Source of the DNA: Planctomycetota bacterium
GTDB taxonomy: Bacteria > Planctomycetota > PUPC01 > JACPCR01
Assembly (NCBI GenBank): GCA_030740295.1
Contig: JASLXP010000284.1
Span: 1-7,113 of the forward strand
DNA: 7,113 nucleotides
Direction: 5' to 3'
Part shown: piece by piece, positions 1 to 6,143 of the stretch
Layout of the letters: every line of letters starts with the position of its first letter
Position numbering within the stretch: position 1 is the first letter of the stretch
Notes under the pieces: generated by a model
Seen by the model: the letters and a program-made list of their open reading frames with translations, nothing else
Database searches by the model: none
What the model was told of the DNA's origin: nothing
Program-made: the position numbers and the translations under genes

Positions 1-1
1 T

Positions 2-46
2 CGCCCGAACAAGGAGAATACCTTGAACAATCGCAAATCTCGCTAA
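2..46 (+). other. Possible 3' end of an upstream gene, or a 7-codon leader ORF
   Basis: The second forward frame is open from the window edge to a TAA at 44-46, so this could be the hydrophilic tail (last residues NNRKSR) of an upstream gene. Alternatively, an AAGGAG at 11-16 lies six bases before a TTG at 23, which opens a seven-codon ORF ending at the same TAA, only 11 bases before the ATG of the phosphoesterase. Either reading would allow translational coupling to that gene, which has no good ribosome binding site of its own. The sequence upstream of the window would decide. Confidence 0.2.
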
Positions 47-57
47 GATTCTTGACC

Positions 58-885
58 ATGAAGATCTGCTGGACAACTGACCTGCATCTGAATTTCTGCT
101 CTGACGCGGTCATTGAGATTTTGTTCAACGAAATCAAACAGGCAGAAGCGACAGCTCTGCTGATCGGAGGCGATATCGGTGAAGCTCATTCGTTCGATGG
201 CCACCTGAAAAAGTTCGCTGATGAACTGCAGATCCCGACCTACTTCGTTCTCGGGAACCACGACGCCTATCACGGCAGCATTGCTGAGATGCGGAGCAAA
301 GCATCGGAACTAACACGTAAATCTGAATGGCTACACTGGCTGCCTGAATCCGGTGTTGTTGAACTCACGTCAGATGTGGGGCTGTTGGGACACGGTGGAT
401 GGGGCGATGGTAGATTTGGCAACTATCACGATTCCCCGGTTCGCTTGAATGACTTCAATTTGATTGCTGAACTCAAAGGACTAGGTCCGAATGGCCTCCT
501 GTCCAAGCTTAACGAGCTCGGTGATAAAGCGGCCGCACACTTCATGGATGCGCTGCCGCACGCCCTCGACCGCTTCAGCACTGTCATCGTGCTCACCCAC
601 GTTCCGCCCTGGGTGGAAGCCTGCTGGCACGAAGGCCAGACATCGGGCCGGGACTGGTCACCTTTCTTCGCGTGCCAGGCAACAGGCGAAGCTCTTCGGC
701 AGGCGATGGAAGCCCATCCTGATCTTGAGATGCTTGTTCTGTGCGGCCACACGCATGGCTCTGGCGAGGCGGAGATCCTTCCAAATCTGAAAGTGCTGAC
801 CGGGCAAGCCACCTACGGGGCTCCGGAAATCCAACGCGTGATTGACGTTTCGGTCCTCAGCAGGTTTGACGATGGTAATTTCTAG
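58..885 (+). CDS. Calcineurin-like metallophosphoesterase
   Basis: This is a soluble protein of about 275 residues of the calcineurin-like phosphoesterase superfamily, dinuclear metal enzymes that hydrolyse phosphomono- or phosphodiesters. Numbered from the ATG at 58, the motifs run in the usual order: D-L-H at 8-10 (metal Asp and His), G-G-D at 37-39 (bridging Asp), G-N-H-D at 66-69 (Asn ligand and catalytic His), an L-T-H with a Pro-Pro at 179-184, and G-H-T-H at 230-233. Length is typical for a single-domain member. No signal peptide or membrane segment is visible, so it is probably cytoplasmic. I chose the ATG at 58 because M-K-I directly precedes the first beta strand, as is usual. A TTG at 52 is in frame, and the frame stays open to the window edge, so a longer N-terminus is not excluded. 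Substrate cannot be read from the sequence: nucleic acid, cyclic nucleotide and protein phosphatase roles are all possible. The 3' end overlaps a possible small ORF by 14 bases. Confidence 0.9.
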   Translation: MKICWTTDLHLNFCSDAVIEILFNEIKQAEATALLIGGDIGEAHSFDGHLKKFADELQIPTYFVLGNHDAYHGSIAEMRSKASELTRKSEWLHWLPESGVVELTSDVGLLGHGGWGDGRFGNYHDSPVRLNDFNLIAELKGLGPNGLLSKLNELGDKAAAHFMDALPHALDRFSTVIVLTHVPPWVEACWHEGQTSGRDWSPFFACQATGEALRQAMEAHPDLEMLVLCGHTHGSGEAEILPNLKVLTGQATYGAPEIQRVIDVSVLSRFDDGNF

Positions 886-985
886 ACTGAACTGGATGAC
901 CGATACAAGAGATTTGGCACAGGCCACCGCGTATTTCGCTGACGGCGTCCATCCCGAGGGAATTTTCGGGAAGGCCCCATCTTGA
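872..985 (+). CDS. Possible small ORF (37 aa) overlapping the phosphoesterase end
   Basis: An ATG at 872 lies inside the last codons of the phosphoesterase, in the +1 frame, and opens 37 codons to a TGA at 983-985. A second ATG at 896 is also in frame. The overlap of 14 bases and an AGG a few bases upstream fit translational coupling. The predicted peptide has mixed, protein-like composition (A-Q-A-T-A-Y-F-A-D-G-V-H-P-E-G-I-F-G-K) with no membrane segment. I do not recognise a family. It could be a genuine small protein, the remnant of a gene whose remainder was lost, or a chance frame. It is followed after five bases by the hairpin at 991-1007, which fits a real gene end. Confidence 0.35.
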   Translation: MVISRLNWMTDTRDLAQATAYFADGVHPEGIFGKAPS

Positions 986-990
986 TCGTC

Positions 991-1007
991 CATGCCCGCA
1001 GGGCGTG
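991..1007. terminator. Hairpin between convergent genes, possible two-way terminator
   Basis: The sequence CATGCCC-GCA-GGGCGTG folds into a seven-pair stem (one G-T pair) with a three-base loop. It lies nine bases beyond the stop of the minus-strand protease gene (1017-1019) and five bases beyond the stop of the small forward ORF (983-985). No U-rich run follows directly on either strand; the nearest is GGTTTTT at 1021-1027 on the plus strand. A weaker hairpin with stem CCCGA/TCGGG lies at 953-970. Position between convergent genes is the main support. Termination without a U-tract is uncertain. Confidence 0.4.
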
Positions 1008-1016
1008 AGGTAGGTC

Positions 1017-1463
1017 CTATGGTTTTTCGGACGGCACGGGATAATCGAGCTCTCCCGTCTGACCTGACTTGCGCTGTTGGTTTCCGGGTTCTCGATCACG
1101 GTTCAGGTTGTACCGAATCCCTTCCAGGGGATCTCCGTCAGGGTCAGTCAGGTGGGCGCCGAGTAGCCAGCCTCTGCTGCTGAGAGTGACCTTGACAAGG
1201 ATCTCGTTGAGGCCCTTCCTCAGTTGAATCGGAACGGCCGTCCCTTTCGAGACGTATGTGCGTCGCCCTCCAAGCCAACTGTGCTTTCTCTCCCCGTTCA
1301 CCCAGACAACAGCGCCGTCTTCAGAGCCGAACGAGAAAAGGGCGTCGGTCTTCTCGGCCGCGTGTACCCTCACCACGGAGTATGAGGCGACGTTGCTGCT
1401 GGCGCCGTAGAGCCTGCTGAAATCAACTACCATCTCTGCATCTGGCCTCAACTTCGAGTCCAT
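1017..1463 (-). CDS. C-terminal end of the protease gene, in a shifted frame
   Basis: This frame carries the last ~147 residues of the exported protease. The main frame enters a C-terminal domain (W-H-V-I-G-P-F at residues 1358-1364) and stops at 1448. The expected rest of that domain is found here, one frame back: a V-D-F-S-R-L-Y-G strand, the core G-S-E-D-G-A-V-V-W-V-N-G (about 1293-1328), then a K-G-L-N-E-I-L-V-K-V strand and a D-P-D-G-D-P-L turn. This pattern is typical of beta-sandwich (jelly-roll, carbohydrate-binding-like) domains. Joining the frames at W1404 gives a smooth domain and a protein of about 1,551 residues. The ATG at 1461-1463 could act as an independent start, but it has no convincing ribosome binding site and would begin in mid-domain. 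The frame stays open back to a possible start at 1730, but that part only shadows the main frame. A one-base loss (mutation or sequence error) is the simplest explanation; I find no X-XXY-YYZ slippery heptamer. Confidence 0.75.
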   Translation of the reverse strand: MDSKLRPDAEMVVDFSRLYGASSNVASYSVVRVHAAEKTDALFSFGSEDGAVVWVNGERKHSWLGGRRTYVSKGTAVPIQLRKGLNEILVKVTLSSRGWLLGAHLTDPDGDPLEGIRYNLNRDREPGNQQRKSGQTGELDYPVPSEKP

Positions 1464-4400
1464 GTGATTCGTTTCCACTTGACGACTTTGCCTCCCCGTC
1501 CCTTGAAGGTCTTCTCCAGATCGATCGGTACGGTTTCCGGCGGATGCTTCACGTCCGCTGTGGCTCCGCCCGGATTGTCGAACGGGCCGATCACGTGCCA
1601 CGTGGGTATGGACGGAAGGCCTGTCACCTTCTTCGTCAGGGCGAATCGGTAGTTCTTCCAACTGATATCGGCGGTGGCCCGGGCGATGAACATCGAGAGG
1701 TCGGCATCCTCGACCGCCTCGGGCAACCAATCGATCGTGGTGTTCCTGCCGGCGGCCAGCGCGATGGGCGTGGGGGCCGGGCCGGGTGCAGACCTCCCGT
1801 CGGGCAGCATGTCGCAGGTGACGGTCCCGGTGGTCTTCCCCGCGGTGGCGCCTCGGACAGTCACCGTCATCGCGGGCACCTCGGTGGTGGACCTGCGGTT
1901 GAATGTGATATCGAGCTTCACCCCGAGAAGCGCGGCAAGCGCGATGGATCTTTCCTTGTCTTCGAGACGTCCCACATCTCGAAGGAGGGCGTCGAAGGTC
2001 TTCTGGCGTGCGGCGCTGGCACCGTCCTGCTCCTCACTCTCGTTGAAGGCAAGAGACAGTCTGTCCTCCATCAGCCCTTTCAGGGAAGCTACGAGGTCAC
2101 CTTCGAGGAGTTTCTGCGCGGAGTACAGACCAGACAGTTCCCCGCGAAGTTTCGTCCAACGGGCGTCCATCGGCAGCCACTTCCTCGAGAGCCGGTGCAT
2201 CGTCGTCGATGTGTTGTCCAGGAGCTTCTCCATGAACCGGAACTTCTCCATCAGCTCGGGGTGGCCTTTCAACTCCTCTTCCCGGGCTTGTTTCAGAAAC
2301 TTCTCCTTCTCAAGGATGTAGGCCCTGAAGTGCTCGGCGAAACTTTCTTGCGCGTTGGCTTTGGAGTATCGGGAGATGTAGCCGAACGGTGTCTGGGGCA
2401 CCTTGTCATCACGGATGCCGAAGACGCGCTCTTTCTCGGGCATCAGCTTTCTGAATTTCGGGAACTGATGGGGGGCCCGGTAACCACCGTATCCGCCTTT
2501 GAGAACGACGTAGTCGAGGATGTGCCCGAACTCGTGCACAAAGTTCTGCCCGGTTCCTTTCGGGCCGTCGTTCCTCATTTCCACATAGAGGCCGGTCTGC
2601 AGGCCCGCGTGGCTCTGGTAGGTGGTATTGCTGACGGGCATTGTGGGCGCGTAGCTCCTGCCTTTCAGCGTGGTGAAGTAGATTCCCTTCCCGCGATAGA
2701 CCTGCACAACAGACAGCGGCAGGGAGCGAATCCATCCCCCGATCGCAGAGCGGTACCCGAGGTCACGGAAAGGCAGAAGACAGGGGGCAAGCACCTCGTG
2801 GACGATGCGAGGCTCGGCGAAGTCGCTCAGATGCCAGAAGCCGCTGGTTCTTGCCGTCGTGAGGATTGTTCTTTTCGGGGTCTGGCGCGTTGGCAGCGCT
2901 TTGCCCGATGCGTCCTTGACCTGTATCTGCCCCGTCTTCCTGTCGTAGGATGACTTGAGCTGATAGAGCTGGCGGCTACTCATTCGGAATGCCGCTTCCA
3001 CGTCTTCGAGGACATGGGCGTTCACACGGAAGAAGCGGCTGGTCTTGGTGAGGGCGAGGATAGGAATGCCCGTGACGTGCGACCACCTCCACACGTCCTC
3101 GTCCTTGTCCAGGTTGAGGCCCTCCATGAACCTGGCGTAGTCCTTATTCGTAAACTCGTGGAACGGTTTGCCGAATTGTTTTTCAACTTTGGCAACAACC
3201 GCTTTCTTCTCCCCATTCCGGGCGAGGTATTCCTTGAGGATCTCGCCCTGCCGTTTCTTGCGCTTGACCCCGTCCTTCGCCATCTGCTTTTTCAGTTCCA
3301 GTTCCTTCTTCGCCAGATACGCTTTGGAGAGCCGCTCCATCGTGGCCGGGGTGTGGTCGATGAGCTTTTCCATGAACTTGAACTTCTGCGTCAGCTCGGG
3401 ATGTCCCTGGGCCGTCTCCTTGCCCGCACGCGCGAGAAAGCCCTTTCTATCGCGAATGTAGGCCCAGAAATGTTCGGCGAAACTTTCCTGAGCGTTGACC
3501 TTGGAGTAACTGCTGATGTATCCGTAGTCCGTCTGGCTGACCTTGCTGTCGCCGCTGCCGAAGACACGGTTCTTCTCATCAAGAAGCTTCTTGAATTCGG
3601 GGAACTGGCAGGGGAAGGAGGCAGCGCCGGAGCGTCCACCGATGACCGAGTGATCGATGATATGTCCGGCCTCGTGCACGAGGCTGTCCGCTGAGGAGCC
3701 CTTCAAGCTGCTCAGACCGCTATCCACCAATTCGTCACCGGAAACGCTGGCCCGTCTGGGGTCGCGTCTTGGCTCGACAAAACTGCCGGACTGCATGCCC
3801 ACGTACGAGACAGTCTTGTCGCTGCTGACGCGCCATGTGACGGCCCAGCCGGTCCTCGACAGGGTCGTTGGATAGAATGCTTTGCCGCGGTGCGCCTTCA
3901 CAATCGACAGCGGAAGCATCCGTATCCCCTCGCTGATTTCCTCTCGATTCTCCAGGTCAGAGAGCCGTACAAGACATGGCTCGAGTGCCTCGTAGACGAT
4001 CCTGTCCTCGGCGAAATCCTTGTTGTGTACCAGGTCACCCGTCCTCGTTGTCAGCCGGATGACGCCCTCAGGTAGGTCGCGGATTTTCAGCGGCCTGCCT
4101 TCCAATTGCAGTCGCAGCTCGCTCTTAGCCCGATCAAAACTGCTTCGCAGAGCGGACATGTCACGGTAGGACATCGCCCTGGTTGCTCTGGTGTCTGCGA
4201 GCAGATGCGAGTTCTTGTGGAATGTGATGCTTCTCTTATTGAGGGCGGCGAAAGGGATGTCCGTGACGTGGGACCATTTCCAGAGATCGTCATCGTTATT
4301 CAGGTCCAGTACCTTCATGAAACGGGCGTAGTCTTCCCTGGTGAAATCAGGGAAGGGCTTGCCGAACTCCTTTTCCGTATTCGTCCGGACAGTCTCCTTC

Positions 4401-5671
4401 TCGGCCTGTCGGGCGAGGTACTCCTGCAGGATCCCGCGCTGCCTTTCGGGATCTACCCGGGTCAAAAACTCGCGTGAGAGCCGTTCCAACGTCGTGGGAG
4501 TATGTTCAACGAGCTTCTGCATAAACTCATACTTCCGCATCAACTCGGGGTGCCCTTCCCCTTCCTCCTTTTTGGCCTGTGTGTGGAAAGCCTCCCTCGC
4601 GTTTACGTAGGCAAAGAAGTGACGGACAAAGTTGGCCGTTGCATCCGCCCGTGCCTCGCCGCCGATGTAGCCGTGTTCGGTCTGGGGAAGCTTGTCCCGC
4701 CGCCTTCCAAAGACATTTCGTCGTTTGGGGTTGAGCTTCTGGAACTCGGTGAACTGAAGCGGGTGGGCGTAAAGGCCGAAATACTCGCTTTCGAGCACCG
4801 TTTCACGGATGAGGCGTCCGACCCCAAGAATAAACGCGTCGCCGGTTCGCCCGTTCGCCATCTTCTCGAGGAAGACGCAGGGCTGCATGCCCGCAGATCC
4901 CGGATACAGGTCAGTACCGATACAGTGCCAGATGGTCGTGCACTCGCCCTTACCCCGCAGGGACAGGTAGATCGCCTTGCCGCGAAGCACCTTGACGACC
5001 GAAAGGGGCAGCTTCCGAATCCCAGTGTGGACCTCCGGTAGATAATCGACTTCGTCGAGTCGAGCCAGATACGGAGCGAGTACTTTCAGCGCGGTCCTGT
5101 CTTCACTGAATCCTTCGTTGTGCCGGGTCTGGCCCACGAGGGCCAGTGTCCGGACGGATGCCGCGGCGATGTTGCGGACCGGCAGGGAAGTGCCCTCTGC
5201 GTTCAGAATACTCAGTTCGTGTGTCTTCCGGGAATACTTGCTGTCGAGCTTCTTCAGATCTTCCGCGGACAAGCGACCTGCTGCGTCGCGGTCGGCCAGC
5301 AGGTGGGCGTTGTATCGGAAGAAGTCGTTCCCCTTCACAATGGCGATTATTGGGATCCCGGTGACATGGGACCACTTCAGCAGGTCATCGACATCATCAA
5401 AGTCCAGCGCCTTCGTGAATCGGGTGTATTCATCCTCAGTGAATTCAGAGAAAGGCTTGCCGAATTGCTTCTCGATCTGGGCGACGACTTTCCCTTTTCG
5501 CTCCTGGCGGCCGAGGTAATCCTGAAGGATCTTATGTTGCCGCTGTGTGAGCTCCTCTCGGTTGTCACCCGTCTCTGCGGCGCCCGGGCCGGGGCGTAGA
5601 ACGACGAGACACAGGGTGATCGTCAGAGGGCCTCGCCAAATGGTCGGGGACCATCGATACGCGCTCATCAT
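1448..5671 (-). CDS. Exported protein with three tandem lethal factor-like metalloprotease units
   Basis: This 1,407-residue frame encodes a probable secreted zinc metalloprotease. Residues 1-32 look like a signal peptide: Arg in the n-region, hydrophobic core at about 15-25, and an Ala-Ala before residue 33. Three tandem units follow at about 45-403, 411-784 and 807-1166. Each starts with I-L-(Q/K)-(D/E)-Y-L, then F-G-K-P-F and W-S-H-V-T, a P-L-S-(V/I)-V-(K/Q) strand, and an A-G-L-Q or G-M-Q strand before the protease motif. Units 2 and 3 have HEAGH (666-670) and HEFGH (1046-1050), each followed by a Y and N-A-Q-E-S-F-A-E-H-F. This matches the order in anthrax lethal factor (HEFGH, Tyr728, Glu735, family M34). 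Unit 1 lacks these residues. A Lys-rich helical linker (about 785-806) separates units 2 and 3. After unit 3 come a helical region (1167-1252), a beta-rich segment, and the start of a jelly-roll-like domain (1358 onward), cut by a frame break near 1458. Two ATGs occur in a row, at 5669-5671 and 5666-5668; GGAGGT at 5674-5679 is better spaced for the second. Substrate is unknown. Confidence 0.88.
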   Translation of the reverse strand: MMSAYRWSPTIWRGPLTITLCLVVLRPGPGAAETGDNREELTQRQHKILQDYLGRQERKGKVVAQIEKQFGKPFSEFTEDEYTRFTKALDFDDVDDLLKWSHVTGIPIIAIVKGNDFFRYNAHLLADRDAAGRLSAEDLKKLDSKYSRKTHELSILNAEGTSLPVRNIAAASVRTLALVGQTRHNEGFSEDRTALKVLAPYLARLDEVDYLPEVHTGIRKLPLSVVKVLRGKAIYLSLRGKGECTTIWHCIGTDLYPGSAGMQPCVFLEKMANGRTGDAFILGVGRLIRETVLESEYFGLYAHPLQFTEFQKLNPKRRNVFGRRRDKLPQTEHGYIGGEARADATANFVRHFFAYVNAREAFHTQAKKEEGEGHPELMRKYEFMQKLVEHTPTTLERLSREFLTRVDPERQRGILQEYLARQAEKETVRTNTEKEFGKPFPDFTREDYARFMKVLDLNNDDDLWKWSHVTDIPFAALNKRSITFHKNSHLLADTRATRAMSYRDMSALRSSFDRAKSELRLQLEGRPLKIRDLPEGVIRLTTRTGDLVHNKDFAEDRIVYEALEPCLVRLSDLENREEISEGIRMLPLSIVKAHRGKAFYPTTLSRTGWAVTWRVSSDKTVSYVGMQSGSFVEPRRDPRRASVSGDELVDSGLSSLKGSSADSLVHEAGHIIDHSVIGGRSGAASFPCQFPEFKKLLDEKNRVFGSGDSKVSQTDYGYISSYSKVNAQESFAEHFWAYIRDRKGFLARAGKETAQGHPELTQKFKFMEKLIDHTPATMERLSKAYLAKKELELKKQMAKDGVKRKKRQGEILKEYLARNGEKKAVVAKVEKQFGKPFHEFTNKDYARFMEGLNLDKDEDVWRWSHVTGIPILALTKTSRFFRVNAHVLEDVEAAFRMSSRQLYQLKSSYDRKTGQIQVKDASGKALPTRQTPKRTILTTARTSGFWHLSDFAEPRIVHEVLAPCLLPFRDLGYRSAIGGWIRSLPLSVVQVYRGKGIYFTTLKGRSYAPTMPVSNTTYQSHAGLQTGLYVEMRNDGPKGTGQNFVHEFGHILDYVVLKGGYGGYRAPHQFPKFRKLMPEKERVFGIRDDKVPQTPFGYISRYSKANAQESFAEHFRAYILEKEKFLKQAREEELKGHPELMEKFRFMEKLLDNTSTTMHRLSRKWLPMDARWTKLRGELSGLYSAQKLLEGDLVASLKGLMEDRLSLAFNESEEQDGASAARQKTFDALLRDVGRLEDKERSIALAALLGVKLDITFNRRSTTEVPAMTVTVRGATAGKTTGTVTCDMLPDGRSAPGPAPTPIALAAGRNTTIDWLPEAVEDADLSMFIARATADISWKNYRFALTKKVTGLPSIPTWHVIGPFDNPGGATADVKHPPETVPIDLEKTFKGRGGKVVKWKRITWTRS
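2174..3253 (-). repeat. Protease unit 3, intact zinc site
   Basis: Residues 807-1166 of the long protein form the third copy of the ~360-residue unit. The zinc motif H1046-E-F-G-H1050 is encoded at 2522-2536. Tyr1102 and Glu1109 sit in R-Y-S-K-A-N-A-Q-E-S-F-A-E-H-F, aligning without a gap to the lethal factor stretch holding Tyr728 and Glu735. The distance from the first His to the distal Glu is 63 residues, against 49 in lethal factor, implying a longer loop between. Helices after the motif (H-P-E-L-M-E-K-F-R-F-M-E-K-L) also recall the C-terminal helices of that family. This unit appears catalytically competent. Confidence 0.8.
3320..4441 (-). repeat. Protease unit 2, intact zinc site with an extra loop
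   Basis: Residues 411-784 form the second copy. The zinc motif H666-E-A-G-H670 is encoded at 3662-3676, with Tyr722 and Glu729 in S-Y-S-K-V-N-A-Q-E-S-F-A-E-H-F. The His-to-Glu distance is 63 residues, the same as in unit 3. Compared with the other copies it carries an insertion of about 15 residues just before the zinc helix (about 636-661, with R-R-D-P-R-R and a Ser-rich stretch), near the expected active-site entrance. Unit 2 and unit 3 are clearly similar at DNA level around the distal Glu (near 3470-3510 and 2330-2370), which points to fairly recent duplication or continuing exchange. Confidence 0.8.
4463..5539 (-). repeat. Protease unit 1, catalytic residues lost
   Basis: Residues 45-403 form the first copy. 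Its N-terminal half keeps the shared landmarks (I-L-Q-D-Y-L, F-G-K-P-F, W-S-H-V-T-G-I-P, P-L-S-V-V-K, G-M-Q-P). Where the other copies have HExxH, this copy has L282-G-V-G-R286 (4814-4828). The Tyr position is Glu339 and the distal Glu is Ala346 (A-T-A-N-F-V-R-H-F-F-A-Y). All zinc ligands and the catalytic Glu and Tyr are therefore absent, yet the frame is open and the surrounding fold-type residues persist. It reads as a pseudoprotease domain retained for binding, folding or inhibition, although relaxed decay is also possible. Confidence 0.8.
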
Positions 5672-5673
5672 CT

Positions 5674-5679
5674 ACCTCC
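5674..5679 (-). promoter_or_regulatory. Ribosome binding site of the protease gene
   Basis: The minus strand reads GGAGGT, then AG, then ATGATG. The first ATG (5669-5671) is only two bases from the GGAGGT and the second (5666-5668) is five bases away, which is the more usual spacing. Translation may thus start mostly at the second ATG, shortening the protein by one residue. Confidence 0.65.
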
Positions 5680-5783
5680 GTTCGCAAAGAACACAGCCTC
5701 GCGAATCGCTGCTTCGTGAGTGTGCGAATCAAATGGAAGCAAGCGGGAGAGGGCAGGTCGAGCCCACTTCCCAACAGACTCCG

Positions 5784-5813
5784 ATTCTATCGAACATGCG
5801 ACTCGCCAATCAA
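5784..5813 (-). promoter_or_regulatory. Candidate sigma70-type promoter for the protease gene
   Basis: On the minus strand, TTGATT (5808-5813) and TAGAAT (5784-5789) are separated by 18 bases. They match the consensus -35 at four of six and the -10 at five of six positions. The implied transcript start is near 5777, giving a leader of about 105 bases. Apart from this candidate and a short CTCACC-G-GGTGAG palindrome at 5897-5909, I see no clear feature in 5680-5941. Confidence 0.35.
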
Positions 5814-5922
5814 CCGCCGTCACACGCGGTACACCCCGAAGAGAGACGACGGACAAAAATTGAGGTAAAGGTGACCGGCCACGAACTCTCCTGCAGCTCA
5901 CCGGGTGAGGTGGCGAACTCAA

Positions 5923-5938
5923 CGCCCACGATCGGGCG
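5923..5938. terminator. Short hairpin after the small minus-strand ORF
   Basis: CGCCC at 5923-5927 pairs with GGGCG at 5934-5938 around a six-base loop, three bases beyond the TAG (5942-5944) of the small minus-strand ORF. There is no U-rich run after it on the minus strand, so intrinsic termination is doubtful. Its position at a gene end is suggestive only. Confidence 0.25.
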
Positions 5939-5941
5939 AGT

Positions 5942-6103
5942 CTATTTCTTCTGCGCCTTCTTCTTCACGGTCATGACCATCAGCAGGATCTCAGCAATGT
6001 CTTCAGGTGTTCGTGCTTCAGCCGAGAGGCTTACCCCGATGGTCTGGAAACCCGTACTGATGCCGCGCCCGCCCGTATTCCTCTGGCACTCGCCATCAGA
6101 CAC
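5942..6103 (-). CDS. Possible small protein (about 53 aa) of unknown function, start unclear
   Basis: A minus-strand frame begins at a GTG (6101-6103) and runs 53 codons to a TAG at 5942-5944. The peptide is Gly-rich early (N-T-G-G-R-G), then has a predicted amphipathic helix (T-P-E-D-I-A-E-I-L-L-M-V-M) and a basic tail (V-K-K-K-A-Q-K-K). I do not recognise a family. The start is odd: an unusually complete Shine-Dalgarno sequence, AAAGGAGG (6103-6110), overlaps that GTG and is ideally placed, six bases away, for an ATG at 6094-6096. That ATG opens a different frame, stopping after 21 codons at 6031. A single missing base near codon 2 would put the good ATG in frame with the longer peptide. 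An alternative in-frame GTG is at 6113-6115. The ORF may be real with a frame error, a decaying gene, or chance. Confidence 0.4.
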   Translation of the reverse strand: MSDGECQRNTGGRGISTGFQTIGVSLSAEARTPEDIAEILLMVMTVKKKAQKK

Positions 6104-6108
6104 CTCCT

Positions 6109-6137
6109 TTGACACGGGGTAACATGCGGGTTACCCT
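6109..6137 (+). promoter_or_regulatory. Promoter of the toxin-antitoxin operon
   Basis: TTGACA (6109-6114) is a perfect consensus -35. After 17 bases comes TACCCT (6132-6137), which keeps the first T, the A and the last T of the consensus -10. The transcript would be expected to begin about seven bases later, at or next to the A of the toxin ATG (6144). No ribosome binding site is visible before that ATG, which fits a leaderless message. Confidence 0.6.
6117..6136. promoter_or_regulatory. Inverted-repeat operator of the toxin-antitoxin operon
   Basis: GGGTAAC (6117-6123) and GTTACCC (6130-6136) form a perfect seven-base inverted repeat with a six-base spacer. It covers the promoter spacer and most of the -10 box and ends eight bases before the toxin start. 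Such sites are where HTH antitoxins, alone or with toxin, repress their own operon by blocking RNA polymerase. Binding by the HTH protein encoded at 6504-6791 is inferred from position and family habit. Confidence 0.6.
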
Positions 6138-6143
6138 CTTCAA

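Noticed and set aside
1395..1500. Programmed -1 frameshift signal in the protease gene
   Set aside because: I looked for an X-XXY-YYZ heptamer in the correct frame in the stretch before the stop and found none; runs such as TGG-AAA-CGA do not fit. A simple base loss is preferred.
1544..2953. Long forward-strand open frame (469 codons) opposite the protease gene
   Set aside because: It is the antisense shadow of the protease unit 3 and C-terminal region. The minus-strand frame has repeated domains and motif conservation, and the forward product shows no recognisable motif.
5668..5922. Minus-strand 84-codon frame ending in an ATGATGA overlap with the protease start
   Set aside because: Its only early start is a TTG without a ribosome binding site, it would run through the best promoter candidate, and its composition (Arg, Ser, Pro rich) looks like chance. 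The overlap is tempting but not enough.
5547..6122. Forward 191-codon frame just before the toxin
   Set aside because: It starts inside the antisense of the protease N-terminus, has no ribosome binding site and no motif, and its last part is antisense to the small minus-strand ORF.
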